64,000 bases of DNA, from NCBI GenBank assembly GCA_030770545.1, contig CM061109.1:16848001-16912000 (forward strand), given 5' to 3'. Within the stretch, counting starts at the first letter, position 1. The number at the start of each line of letters is the position of its first letter. The notes beneath the pieces are model-generated. The model ran no database searches. It saw nothing but the letters and a program-made list of their open reading frames with translations, and was not told where the DNA came from. The stretch comes from Macropodus opercularis (lineage: Eukaryota > Chordata > Actinopteri > Anabantiformes > Osphronemidae). Both the position numbers and the translations under genes were made by a program. Shown piece after piece: positions 38,201 to 50,736 of this stretch.

Positions 38201-39243
38201 GCTGCGACGTTCCCTCTCTGTGGAGAAGGAGCGTTTCAGATGCAGATGAAGGCAGTCAGACGCGTCGTCCTCCCGTTCGGCTCGTTGTTGCATTAATACC
38301 CTGCGTTCTTCCAGGCAGCTGCAACGTTTTCTGCAGTGGGAAGCAGGTGAGGAATTGTGATGTCTAGAGGAAAACCGATGGAAAACCTCTGGCAGCTCTT
38401 AGCCTAAAGGTGAATACTCAACTCAGGCCAAACTATATGTTCTATGTTGAATCAGCTGGGTTTGTACATGCATAACCGAAAATAAGCACAGTAGTTAACA
38501 TGTGCCAGCGTTAACCAGCTGTTATTGCATGTGATGCCACCTTTTTCTCACGTCTCTAGATTTTATGCAAATTGTCAATTAATTAAAAAACAAATGAGAT
38601 GCTGCATCGACAGTGACTTAACATCTTCAGATCTCAAATGAAAATATCAACATTTATATGGTCTCAGACTTTTGCACTTCGCTGCACGTGCGGCTTCGTC
38701 TTTGACAACCTTGTCTGGTAGTCATGCCGCTAAAAGCGCTGACAGGTGAAACCAGTGACTTTCATTATCTTACACTGACGGTTGTGAAGGCGGGTGTGAT
38801 GTGTCAAGTGAACAGTCCCTTCCTGAAGTCGATGTCACACAGAGAGTGGGCAAGCGTGAGGAATGCAGTGACTTTGACAAGGGCCAAACTGTGATGGATG
38901 GATGATGGAAAGCGGCAGCTCTCGCTTCCTCGCTTTCTTCCCAGTCGGCGCCTGGACGGGATGCAGCAGTTTATTTAGCAGAGGACGAGGTGCGGGGGCT
39001 TTTAATGCTGCGGCTGAAGGCTGCATGTATGCGAACCATGTGGGGAAGAGGGTGTAGCTGCTGCTTTGTGGTGTAGTTCTTGCCACCAGCAAACTGCAAC
39101 ACCTGATACACACTTTTCACACTTGGTATTTATTTTTAATGTATCAACTGTGAACCAACCGGGTATTTTCTCTCTCACGCACACCCACACTTTTCTTTGT
39201 GTAACAGGAGATGATGTGAACCAACAACTTCTCTCCGATCTAG

Positions 39244-39299
<56 letters not shown>

Positions 39300-42200
39300 C
39301 TCTTTTAGTGGATGTGCCGCTCGCTCACAAAATGCATTTCCTCTTTACTTTACTCTTAACCTAATCCTGTCCTGAACAATCCTTGACCAGGCCTGTTCAA
39401 CGTTCAAGGACACAAACAGAAAACAGTCACTTCCAATGTGTCAAACCTACACTGGTCCTCACAAGGATGCCGTAGCTGTACATTGACACACTCCCACCGC
39501 AGCAGGGTAATTTAATCTTTAATCCTCCAATATAATCTGTAAGTAGAGTGTGTGTTCGTTTTTTTTATCTCCGTCTCTCGTCCTCGGGGATCGAGTTTCT
39601 TCTCGCTGGAGGAGACGGCAGCAGGGGATTAAGAAGCAGCTCCCACACAGGAGCACACACCTGACGCTGAGGGTCTGGGGGCTCGGATTGCGGTGACACA
39701 TGCCAGTCTCGCTCTCGTCACCTGATACAGCCTCGCGCACAAACGCACAGCGAGCGGTGGGTGTGTTTGGCTGTTTATCTTTGGTTCGTAAAAAAATAAA
39801 AGAGGACGCGAGCTGACTAATGAGGACGGAGAGCGAGCAGAAGCAGACAGGAGATGTTGCAGTAGAGTAGAAGATGGAATGAGCAGGAAAGACGAGGATA
39901 ACCCAGATTCAGATGACGAAAAAAGGCGTCTGATTCAGGTAGGAACCTCCTCGCCCTCCTCTTCCTCGTTGTCAGCCTTCATCACTTCCTGCTGCCTGTT
40001 GTGTGCTGCTGTCGGTTCCACTTTAGCTGCATCCTCTCTAATCAGTTCACAGTCTGATTAACAGCACCAGATGTTTCTCTGTGCTCTGCTGCTTCGGATG
40101 ATGATGATGCGATGAAGCTGTAACAGTCATGCTGATGCTTTCACTGCAGTCACCACATACTTCTACTTCAGTGCATGAAACACGGGACTGGATGATGTGT
40201 TGATACGGTGGAGTTAAATCCAGAGGGAGTGAGAACGCAACAAATGTTTTATACTGGGCTCCACGTGCCTTCAGGCAGCAAGGCTGACTGAGCATTAGGT
40301 TTCCATTGTAAGTGCGTTCACAATTAATGTTTATGACGAGTTGAATGTCTTCTGAGCTAAAAGATGTGAGCGACCAGCACGACATCCAGTTAAAGCTTTA
40401 TCAGTGGGTCTGAACATGCGCCGGTGGGTGATGTTAGAGGAAGACTGCTGTTCCTTCTCTAACCTCAACCACCCTAAACGCTGGCCTCTGGGGTCAAATG
40501 ACGGCCTGCGGTGACATACTCCTGTTTTCTGGTCATCCCCATCTACCATCTGCCTCCTTACGTCTCTATTTAGCAACGCGGCGAAGAAATGCTTTGATTA
40601 AAATCTTTTGTTGCTGGTATCTCCACCGGTAACTCTAATATTTCAAGTGGGTGCCGAAAACCTTTTCACATTCGGAAAATCAAACGTGAATCAGGTGATG
40701 AAACGTGCAACACACTGAGGTTATCTGCAGCGTTTCCAGCAGCTACACCCTCTGGCTAAACTATGTGGGAGTTTTAATAGAGATGGCATCGAGCTCCGCA
40801 GACCGGATCAGTTTCAGCCTCAGTCTGACAGAACAGCAGATCCCGGCGTGAGATCTTCCTTCTTACGCCGTCTTCATTGGAGCATCCAAACATTGTGTGT
40901 GTGGGAGACATCGAGGTGTAAATGCCAGAGCTGACCCCGACTGCAGGCGAATCATAAATCTGGCCACTGCAGAGGAAGCTTGACTGACCAGCAGGAAACT
41001 GGATGCTACCCCTTAAGACGGGGTTTGAAGCAGTTTATAGCCCATTTTAATCTTCGCGGCTGCTGATGTCAGCAAATGCTGCAGCAGCAAAGAATCTTTG
41101 ATCTGAATTGGTCTGATTACATAACGATTTCATGCTGGGTAACGACATCAGAAAATCTGATGTTAGTTGATTTGAAGGGAAAACTTGAATTAATAATACA
41201 TATTCATATCAAGTCAAAATTACTCTGGTGAACAGCAAGACAAGGCATCGTCCTTGTTTGCTTGCTCACTCATTAAAATATTAAAACAGTCCACTTCTGA
41301 TTCTCAGTCCAATACCACATCCGAATGCTTTTAAGCAGCTCCAGGAGTCTGCTCTGAACAGGCTAAACGAGTCACTGTTGCTGCATTAAACCTTTATTAG
41401 CAGTCACTTCCACCTTTAAACATTTCAGCTGTGGTTATTTAATGCGCTCGTCTGATTTACAGGCTGCAGATGGGAAACGTTATTAATAAATTGGGAACGA
41501 CTGAATGAATTTTCATTAAACACAGTGTACAGCTACTGTATCACAGCATTTAATTAATCTCATGACTTCTTCGCTGGCCACTGTTCTGACTGGTTAACAC
41601 ACTTCCCATGTGAATGCAGTAGCAGCTGTGTATCAGTATTTATAGCAGCTTCTCAGAACAGCATCTTACTTTCTGTAAGAGAGACGCGTAGTGTGGGTAA
41701 ATGTAACCAGACCTCAGAGGACGGAGGGACACAACTAAGACGAGTCTGTCATCGCACCAGTCGAACACGGACTGACATCTATCTCCCATTTCTACGCCTC
41801 ACAAAAGAAACAGGAGTGAATAGAGGACTGTGGCGTATGAAGTTCAATCACTGGATGCGTGAATGTGGTGGTGATGGACGCTGAAACGCTGACACGCTGT
41901 AAAGACCTGAGAGCTCTTAGGAAGGATCATACAGACCCTCAGGATTCTCCTGGGACACTTGATGGTTGAGCAGATCTTAGTCTTAAAGCTGGTTTAAATG
42001 ATGACGGTGGTATTTGGAGACACCCTCGTTTAAAGGACAAGGCCATCTGACATGTAATTGTGTCGTGAACAGCACAGGCCTGCAGGCTTTACACTAATGT
42101 GTGTGAGGTATTTCACAGAGAGGCGACGGTTGTGTCTCCTCACTGTCAGGGTGCGTTAGGGATTGCTGAGGTGGGTTCACATGTTCTGTCCTGTGCTGTC

Positions 42201-45200
42201 ATCCTGCAGGGAATTCACAGGTCATGTAAGGTTCTTCAATTGTCTTTCAGGTTGTTGAAGAGGGAAAACTAATGACAGAACACTGCTCTGGCGCCTTAAT
42301 AATGCTCATTATGAAGTTCTGCAAACTCATATCTTTGCGTTACTGAGCGAGAGTCGGCCTCAGCAGTAAACCGACGAGGAATTCAGACTAGTTTTAGTAG
42401 CGTCGCATCCTCACAGTAAAGCAAAGGTGGATTTTGGCAGGTCACCCACGCTGAAACATTACACCATCTATAAAAATAGACTGATCTGTATTTACTATTG
42501 TCAACGCTCCTCCAGCTAATAACAGCTGAAGCACATAGCAGCCTGAGCTCTTACATGTGCCTGATCAAAGGCCGTGAGGCAGCGGAGGTTCATGACGCCT
42601 CGGTTTGCTTCAGCCCTTCTCCTCAGAATGAACTTTATAAAGTGCAGTGTTCTTCCTGGCACCTGAGTTTGGTTTAGTTTTTGGCTTCCGGCAAAAATGC
42701 TTTTTAATTTTTTTGTGTCATTTTACATCTTCTGTAGTTTTCTCTATTTCTAGAATGTTGGCATCGATCAAGTTGCACAAGAAGTGAAGTAGGAAGAGAG
42801 ACAAAATGCTGAATGTTGAGATTCTTCTTATTTACAGCACTTTGACAGGACGTGAGGGTAAATTAGTGATTCATCAGATGCAGCCCTAATACATTATAGT
42901 TCCTGTCTTCAGCTCCACTTTGTTTGTTTTTTCATTGTACTTTTGTTTATGAAATGAACAGAGACGGAGCCAATGAAACTTTTCCTGCTGCTCTGCTGTC
43001 AGGGTGGAGGCAGTTTGCACCCACATCTGTTATTATGAGGCTGTTCATTGCATGACTTATATTGGGTTGTATACATTTTATTTGGTTTGAGAACAGCTCT
43101 GAAACCAAAGACAACTCAGATCAATAACACTCATCACTGAAATTGCAAATCAATAGTTGAATTTCTGCTTTGCAGGAAGTGGGTGTGGTGCAGCGCTGCC
43201 CGGACTCATAGCTGGTCCGTCAGTGATGATGAAACCGTTCCTGCCGTTTCCTGTCGAGACGTCATCGCCAGTTGGATTTTTCCCAAACTTTAACACGGTA
43301 TGTGTGTGTGTGTGTGTGTGAGGCAGTAACGTTTAACGAATGGGTGTTGGAGCTGCAGGCGGTACACACTGTGATGACTGTGAAGAAGGGACCTGTCATT
43401 CTCTCAGCATCTCTCTGTCATCAGTGACTCGGCCAATCTCGAGCAGGCTGGTGGCCTTTGACCTCTGCTGTGTCCCCTGCAGATGGACCCAGTGCAGAAG
43501 GCTGTCATCAACCACACCTTTGGAGTTACCATGGTGCCCAAGAAGAAACAGGTCATCTCCTGTAACGTCTGCCAATTGCGGTTCAACTCTGATGTGAGTC
43601 TTATACATGATTGTTGTTGTTGTTGTTGTTGTCTTAATCATCTTCTGGCCCAAGACAGTTCGATACCATCTGTTTGCCTGCATGACATCTCAATACGCTG
43701 TTCATTACAGGAAATAAAAATAGTATCATTTGTTTCTCTGTGTCTCGCTCAGTCTCAGGCTGAGGCTCACTACAGAGGCAGCCGTCACGCCAAGAAGCTG
43801 AAGTCTCAGGAGAACAAGGCCAAGGCCAAGCTGTCCATCAGCGAAGAGACCAATGGGAGCCTCTCTATTCCTGTGTGTCCTGCCCCTGATGTCACAGCCA
43901 ACAACAGCAGTCAACACACAGGTTGAATGTGTCCGTCTGAAAACACTTCACATCGTGTTTGATTTGACGGGAAGTTGGGTTTTACCATCATTGCTTCCTC
44001 TTCTCCTCCTTTCAGAACTGTTACCCAGCGTCATCGATCCCTCCTCTCCTCTGAAACCCTTCCTTCTCCCCTCCTCCCTATCTTTCTCCTCTTCCTCCCC
44101 CTCCTCCTGCAGAGCGGGCAGTGAGCCCCCTCCTTCCAGTCCACCTTTGGCTCTCCCCGCTCCAGGCCTCTCCTCCTCTTCCTCCTCCTCCTCTGCTTCT
44201 ACCTCGTCTTCTTCCAAAGCTTCTCCTCCTCCCCCTCGTCCAGCACCAGTCACCTCCTCTCCATCCCCTGCTCCCCCTACTCCTCCCAGCCAGGCCTCCT
44301 CTCAGGATGCCTCTCTTTCAGTGGAGTCAGAGGAGGAGAAGGCGAAGAAGCTGCTTTATTGCTCTCTGTGTAAAGTTGCAGTCAACTCTTTGTCTCAGCT
44401 GGAGGCTCATAATGCAGGTGAGGAGGAGCAGGGTGTACAGAAAGCCATGTGGGTCATGAACAGTTGCTGGTGTTTATGCTAAAAGATCATTTCGACAGCA
44501 GCGTCGTGAGCATGATGTAATGAATTTGTTGGAGTTTCACAGATGCTGATCTCCGTGTGGTTGCAGGTTCGAAGCACAAGACGATGTTGGAGGCTCGGAG
44601 CGGTGCCGGACCAATCAAGGCCTACCCTCGACCCGGAGCCAAGCTAAAGACCGGCAGCAGCTCCAGTGTGAAAGGCTCCGGTCTGCAGAACAAAACCTTC
44701 CACTGTCAGATCTGCGACGTCCACGTCAACTCTGAGATCCAGCTCAAACAGGTGGACTATTACTAATTACTAGTACTATTACTAATACTAACGATGTTGG
44801 TGCGTGATGTGTGAATGTCGTTGATGTTACAGCACATCTCCAGCAGGAGGCACAAGGACCGAGTGGCAGGAAAACCCACCAAACCCAAGTACAGCCCTTA
44901 CAACAAACAGCAGCGCAGCTCACTCACTGTAAGTGTCTCTCTACCGATCTCTCTCTCTCTTCAATAACGGTATCAGAAACAGTGCAGAAGACATGTGACA
45001 CAGTAAAAGAGTTGTTTTCACATTGTTTCCTTTCCTTGTCACCTCACCCACTCTTCTCCTTTCCTTTACCTATTTCTTCTCCTTGCTTGTTTCCCTTGTT
45101 TTCTACTTCTCTGCTTGTCTCTTCGTTTCCTTTCCTTGTCACCTCACACACTCTTCTTCTTTCCTTTACCTATTTCTTCTATTTCTTCTCCTTTACCTTT

Positions 45201-45574
45201 TCTCCTCATTTTCTCCCCTCTTTCTTTTCCTTTTCCTCTTCCCTTTCTCTTAAATTTCCTCCTTTCCTTGTTACCTCTCTTGCCTTGTCCTCCCCTCTCC
45301 TCAGAAGGAGTTGGTGAACCCCTCCCTCTCTCCCTCCTTCCTGTCCGCTCCCTTTGCTGCTTCTCCATCCTCCCTCACCTCATCCCTGTCTCTGTCTTCC
45401 TCCTCTCTCTCCACCTCCCCCCTCCTCACTCCCACTTCCTCCCCCCTCACCCCTGCCATCTCTCTCCATCCTCGGTCTCCTGCTTCCTCATCCCTTTTTG
45501 CCACCTCCTTCCTGCGTCCGGCTCCAGGACCAATCAGAGCGAGCCAAGGTTCGATTCTCTTCACGCCGTACTGA
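32973..45574 (+). CDS. znf385b: ZNF385B, four-finger matrin/U1-type C2H2 zinc-finger protein
   Basis: Ten coding exons: 32973-33108, 33200-33343, 33561-33674, 43176-43297, 43483-43593, 43753-43921, 44016-44417, 44567-44751, 44833-44928, 45305-45574 (stop TGA), giving 582 aa (human about 471). Fingers of the form C-x2-C-x12-H-x5-H lie at about 54-76 (SLCEVCNLQLTSAAQAQLHY), 199-221 (ISCNVCQLRFNSDSQAEAHY), 381-403 (LLYCSLCKVAVNSLSQLEAH) and 446-468 (FHCQICDVHVNSEIQLKQH). MDPVQKAVINHTFGV and the C-terminal SILFTPY are family hallmarks. Paralogues A and D are similar, but the CWC22-SESTD1 neighbourhood and the GPIRAS...SILF ending favour B. Nuclear; family members bind nucleic acid and modulate p53 responses. 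The extra length is a Ser/Pro-rich spacer between fingers 2 and 3. The ATG lies two bases after a splice acceptor, so the upstream exon is noncoding. Confidence 0.92.
35195..35226 (+). repeat. (CA)n microsatellite
   Basis: A perfect CA run of about 32 bp. A (CT)n run (35264-35287) and a (TG)n run (35371-35393) follow within 200 bp, so complementary CA and TG tracts sit in inverted arrangement about 150 bp apart. Confidence 0.95.
35728..35742 (+). promoter_or_regulatory. Candidate CTCF-type motif in ZNF385B intron
   Basis: CCACTAGGAGGCAGC matches the CTCF core closely (one weak position, A at position 9). Motif evidence only. Such motifs are also carried by some SINEs, but no SINE body is evident here. 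Confidence 0.4.
39245..39298 (+). repeat. (CA)27 microsatellite
   Basis: A perfect CA run of about 54 bp in the large ZNF385B intron. It produces the spurious cysteine-valine antisense frame in this area. Confidence 0.97.
39780..39938 (+). CDS. znf385b: Candidate alternative first coding exon of ZNF385B (20 codons)
   Basis: ATG at 39879 opens MSRKDEDNPD... and runs 20 codons to a donor, ATTCAG|GTAGGA, at 39938 (phase 0). Upstream are purine-rich 5'UTR-like sequence and an AATAAAAG element (about 39795) that could serve as a weak TATA. Phase 0 cannot join exon 43176 (immediate stop), but it joins exon 43483 (MDPVQKAV...) perfectly. That would give a short isoform lacking finger 1. A two-codon upstream ATG (ATGGAATGA) overlaps the start. 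The short acidic/basic peptide has no domain. Coding status is inferred. Confidence 0.3.
45025..45300 (+). repeat. Pyrimidine-rich tandem duplication before the last ZNF385B exon
   Basis: A block of about 55 bp beginning GTTTCCTTTCCTTGTCACCTC at 45025 recurs at 45125 (offset 100 bp) with few changes. A degenerate third copy follows around 45255 and runs into the acceptor CCCCTCTCCTCAG ending at 45304. The whole 280-bp intron half is C/T, giving an unusually long polypyrimidine tract. The long open frames here are artefacts. Confidence 0.8.
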
Positions 45575-47010
45575 TGATGCCAGTGGTCCCGGAGACACAC
45601 GGCCAGAGGAGTCCAAGAGACGTCAGCTCTGCCAGCGTGGCTTAGCGTAACACCTGCATCTGAGGACAGAAACTTCTCTTTGGACCAGAAAGGGATTATG
45701 CAGTGAACTTATCGACTTGAACCCAAAATAAATCGGAGGCTGAAGGGATCCTCCACGGGCCAGAAAACCAAGATTTTTCTATGAAGTCATGGAAAAATCC
45801 TGGAGAAAATGACAACTGGTCCTGGAAACATTTTAACGTCTGGAAATAATGCAATGCAATAATCGCTGATGTGTTGTGATTGGGCAGGATCCAGCTGGTA
45901 CTGGTTGTCCAGCTCAAGAAATGCTACAGGAACTTCAGAAAGGAAAGAATTCACCGAAAACTGTTTGGTTTGATGCACGACATGAACCAAAAGACAAAAA
46001 TCAAGAGGAACCAGTATCAAAAAGCAGAATGTAAACCTGCTGCTAAGCACGATGAGGATGCTGTTAAGCGCCGCGTGTTGAGACTTGAGGCTAAAGTTTA
46101 AAACAACAGAACACGTTTTCATGTCAGGTCATCGTGGTTGGAAAGTTGAATCTCCTCTGAGCACAGACGCTCCTCCTCCTCCTCCTCCTCCTCCTTCTCC
46201 TCCTCCTCCAGGAGGAAATAACCAGCACAAACAAGATGTCACAAAACCCAGCCGACGACTGTAAACGCTGCAGCCGTCTGCACTGATGTCCTCCTGAGAC
46301 GTTCATGTTGGAACCGTTCCTCAGCTTTCCTGCAGCACCTGGAGCCGGAAAAATTAAACGCTGTTGGTTTCCACCAATCCCATAATGAATAAGCAGCATA
46401 TTAATTTGCCTGCAAATGCTTTTCTGTACAGTAACTGCCTCTCAGTTCAAGGACATAGATTCCTACTTTTAAAACTATTAAATAGAATTTTTATAGGGTC
46501 AGTAAATTTAGAAACAAATTTTAAGTCTGTAGTTTTCAAGAGAGGTGAACGATTGTTAACACAAGTAAGACTAAGCTGAACGGATCGAGCTCAGGATTGG
46601 TTCGGGCCGGTTTGTTGCTCGTTCCCGCCTCCTGGTGACTCATCATGCAGTGTGTTTGGAAACTATGCACACAAACTCCCTTCCTCCTCGTCTCTGATGT
46701 CGCCGCCTCTGCTGGTGCAGTACAGACTCAGTTTGAACTCTGGACCAGGCTATTTCCTGGTTTTACAGTGAAAAAGATCCTTGGTTCTACTACGTCACTG
46801 AATCTGAACAGATGTTCTGAGCAGAACTTTTAAAGACTCTTTAACCGTCTCTGGAACTTCCTCAGTTCACTCACCTTCCACGATCAAAACTAAATATTAA
46901 CATTTCTCTGGTTGCTTTTTGTGTGTGTCTGTTGTAAATATTTAGCAAAAGCTTTTCTAAAACTTTCAAAGAACAGCCTGATCTAAAATGAACCTTGACT
47001 TTGAAATAAA
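45575..47010 (+). other. znf385b: Probable ZNF385B 3'UTR
   Basis: Non-coding sequence follows the TGA. AATAAA occurs at 45727-45732 (about 150 bp after the stop) and again at 47005-47010, so a short and a long 3'UTR are both possible. A (TCC)n run lies at about 46170-46210. Confidence 0.5.
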
Positions 47011-50000
47011 ATTAACAGCAAAGCTATTGTTGCTTTAAGTGAACATCTGTGTTGATCTGAAATCTCCCCAGTTGGACTAAGTGAAAAGTCGATAATAGTA
47101 ATTTGAGCCTGTAGGCGGTGGTTGCAGGGCTTTAGGTGGATGCTTTAGAAGTAACTATTATTTAAAAAACATTAAAATGATCAGGAGCTTGTTTGAAAGT
47201 TTGGAAAGGGTTTAACAGAACCAACTGAAACCATAGAAAACAAAAAAAACAAAAATGAACCAAGTTTAACATGTGAAACAAATATGCCCCTCTGAAAATT
47301 AATTATTTATAACACTATAACATTAGTTGTATGTTCATGACTGTGAATGTGAAGCACAAATCTTTTCATTTTTGTGTTGAAAACACGTTGAATCAAATGT
47401 TTATTTCCAGACAGTAACATCTTTTCTCCTAAAATAATAACAATAACAATAACAATAATAAACCTCCTTGTTACTTTTTCAATCAGGTTCTTCTTCCATG
47501 TTTTCTGTGGTTTCCAGTGGTGTTTTCTCTGTCTTCCTGCCTCCTCCTGAATAACTTGAAGCATCTCAGTCTTCCACTAATGAACAGGTTTGAAGACATC
47601 ACATGAGTAAAAGTGTGTGTGTTTATCTATGCAGCATGTACCAGTCAAAAAAACTAAACAAGGCAAAGTGTTGACGCTGAACTTCCACGGAGGCCGTTCA
47701 GCTGTCAGCCTCCTCCTCTGTCTAAAGATGTCATCGCGATGCAATAATGTACAGATCAGCTGCTGTTTTTCTATTTGCTCTGCTTCAGTAATACTGACAC
47801 GAGTTGCAATACTGGGATGAACACAGGTATGCACTTTTTAAAATGAAGCTTTCTAGTTGAAATGTTCAAACTGCCGTGATGCTTTTGTTCAAATCTGAGT
47901 GTGTGTGTGTGTGTGTGTGTGAAAGAAAGAGAGACAGAGAGAGAGAGAGAGAGAGTCCTTACTGTTGACTATTTTGCTTCCAAAATAAAAGATACTCAAA
48001 ATATTAAAGGAATAAAAGAAATGTATATATGTAGTGTAGTTTAATATAGTGTAGTTTACTGAAGGATTGTTTGGGCCACTGCATTTGATATTTTATACAT
48101 TTTTGTTGGGCTCTGCTGTCTGTTTTTATTTTGGGTTAAACCTTTGAATGTCTCCTTCTCATTTTTACTTAGTGCGACTGACATTAGCAGCTTCTTTACA
48201 CTCTCTCTTATTTTAATGACCAGGCACCACGTTACATAAGTTGACATTAGTGGAGCAACAGCTCAAATTTAGAGCTTTAGTTAATGTGCTCTCTGAGCTG
48301 CCAATGATTGTTTCCTTAAACAAATTGTCTGCGTGACTGCAGCTCCAGAATCAAATCCCAGCTGAAGTCCCACAAATATTATGTAAAGTCGTCATATTAT
48401 GTAGTTTGAGCTCAAAGTTAATCAGAGCCTCTTACAGCAATCATCCTTTTGTTTATTCTGCTGCTTTGTTAAATTTCATTATTAATTAATCTACTACTGA
48501 GTCTTTCTTCAAAACTAAACCTCTGGTTTATGTGTGTTTGATACTTTGACTGATAACTAACCTGATTCAGGTCCAGCTCCCTGAAACAAAATAGAAGATA
48601 ACATTGTCATCGGTTACTGGGCTGATGGTGTTTGCCTAAAATCAACCATTTCGATAGATCACTGGAAGCTGTTGGGAGAGATATCATTTGTGTGTATTAC
48701 AAAGTGACACTTATACACGCATATGTACAGTATTTATGTTTTTTTTATGGTGATGATTCTGTTCATGGTGCAAAACCTGTCAGACTGAGATTATGTAACA
48801 TTTCTCTCCTTATTTTATTCATGTAAATTAGTTTTATTTGTTTTAATTAAAAACTTCTGCACATCCCTCATTGGTCCTGGATTTTTTTTTCTTGCGTTAT
48901 GTTTGCAGTCACAATTTTCTTCTGCTCTGTGATTGATGTTACTAAAAGAAAGAAGAAGAAAGCAGCAACAAAGATAAAGTAAGTGGTTCTAACAAGAAAG
49001 AACAGGTTCATAACATGATTGGGTTTGAACAGAGCATCTTAGAACGTCAGAGCCTCTCAGACGTAAACACATGCAGAAATTCTCCCGTCTGTCAAAAGCT
49101 ACATCGAGAAATTGTCAAACTATTTTCCATAAGCTTTAGAGCCTTGCCAGAAGTTCTCACCGTTGTCTCTTTGCTCTTCTGGTGACTCCGAATTAAAAAT
49201 TAAATTAAAAAACTACCGACACAGAACAGTGATCGGTCCATTGTGTTGTTGCTTTCGTGCCTGATGTCATTACATAACGTCAGACATTAGATTAAACATT
49301 TATTCAAGTTGCACAGCTTTTTTTGGCAGGTCATCAGTGTAGCTGTGAGGCTGCAGGATCCCATGAAGACAACACAGAGTCGGTTTGAACTGGTTCGGCC
49401 GAGGTCTTACCGGTTTGATGTTTTACTGTGTGTGTGTACATCCGTCACTGTGGCAATTAGTAATCAGACCAGTTAAACACGGCCCAGCCCAGCGAGGTCC
49501 AGTTGATCTGACGAGACGTGAAGGTCGTTGTAATGACGCAGCTCACTTGCAGATAAACCATCAAGACTTCAAGAAAAACTTCACAACGAAGAAGAGTAAA
49601 TCAGCATAAAGCTTTCAACGTAATTAACATCAGTATTGAAATGTACTCAACCTTCTCCCAGTCAGCACATCCAGTGTTGCATTGTGGGAATTTATGTAGT
49701 TTGAAGAGAGCATAAAACATGATTCTCTTGCTATTATTAATCTCAAGCCAAAAAAGAAGTTGCGTAGTGACTCCATTTCTTCTACTGCATTTTTAATAAT
49801 TACTAAAATCCAGCGCTGGTAATTCTGAAGTTAAGCTACTTCACCGCCCTTAATTATTTACTGTAGTTGAAGTGCATGCCAGGTACCAAAGGGCAGCTGC
49901 TCCATTAGGAACCTAATTCTGCGAGCATCAGTCAGACGGAGTTTAGTATTTAAAAAGCTGATAAACTCGAAGCTCTTGACTTTATGAACAAGTTTAGTTC

Positions 50001-50736
50001 GATTTATTCAATAAAACCTTTTCTCAGGAATCTAAAAGTTCAGATGTTACACTATGACACTTTACGTAGTTTCAATACAAACAAAAACAAAACATCTGGA
50101 GGCTACACATTAGTAAAATGGGTCAAATTATTTATTGAAATCCTTTTAATGCTTTCTGGTAATTAATAAAATGTGTCTTTTCTTTCAGTAAAGACTTGGT
50201 AACCGTTGATCATTTTGAGCGTATATATGTGTTGTGTATCTTCTTAGAGCCGTCAGATTGGAGTAAATGTAACACATTCTAGTGCTACGGAGGTAAAGGT
50301 CAACTGTATGTACATGTTACATGTAAACATCTGTCCCAACAGGGTTCGTTGGCGTTTCCTCAGTGAAGTGCACTTTTGTAATATTTGCAAAGTGAACATG
50401 GACTTTTGAGATGAGGAGGAGGAGGAGGAGGAGGAGGAGGAGGAGTTCATCTTGTCTGGATAAAGGCCTTGAGGCCACAGGGATGTCTTACAGAGAGACC
50501 ACTGCGCCAGCAGGAGTTCTGCTGTAGTACTTCTACTCAGAAAGCCACACGTTTGTCTTTGTCTGTGCTGCTTTCAGAGCCAGTAACAGTATCCTTACTG
50601 CACTGTGATAATAATAGGTGATACCTACAATTAATGGTTTTAGTTTCAAAACAATTGTAGTAGAACTATTTGTTTCAATAGTTAAACAGTCAAATTGAAG
50701 TACTGACGGTCCAGGTACGTTTAGTCCAGTAGTAAA
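47011..50736. other. Intergenic region ZNF385B-SLC22, no gene seen
   Basis: About 3.7 kb of AT-rich DNA. It contains an (AATAAC)n-like run (about 47428-47460), adjacent (GT)n and (GA)n tracts (47899-47955) and a (GAG)n run (50413-50445). No open frame beyond about 85 codons and no recognisable RNA gene. The transporter promoter must lie in the right part, but no clear element was found apart from an AT-rich GTATATATGTG near 50220. Confidence 0.55.

Larger units (their letters stand above)
33675..43175 (+). other. Large ZNF385B intron (9.5 kb)
   Basis: It separates the finger-1 exons from the MMKPFLPFPVE exon. Two segments look like alternative first exons: 36840-37181 (GC-richer, ending GTCCAG|GTAGGA) and about 39780-39938 (separate entry). 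It also holds TG/CA microsatellites (34003-34053, 35195-35226, 35371-35393, 39245-39298), a (CT)n near 35264-35287 and a CTCF-like motif at 35728. No other gene is recognised. Confidence 0.6.

Noticed and set aside
44016..45574. Long extra frames of over 100 codons in the ZNF385B Ser/Pro-rich exon and adjacent intron
   Set aside because: Out-of-frame readings of CCT/TCC-rich sequence. Only the frame linking fingers 2 and 3 joins in phase with its neighbours.
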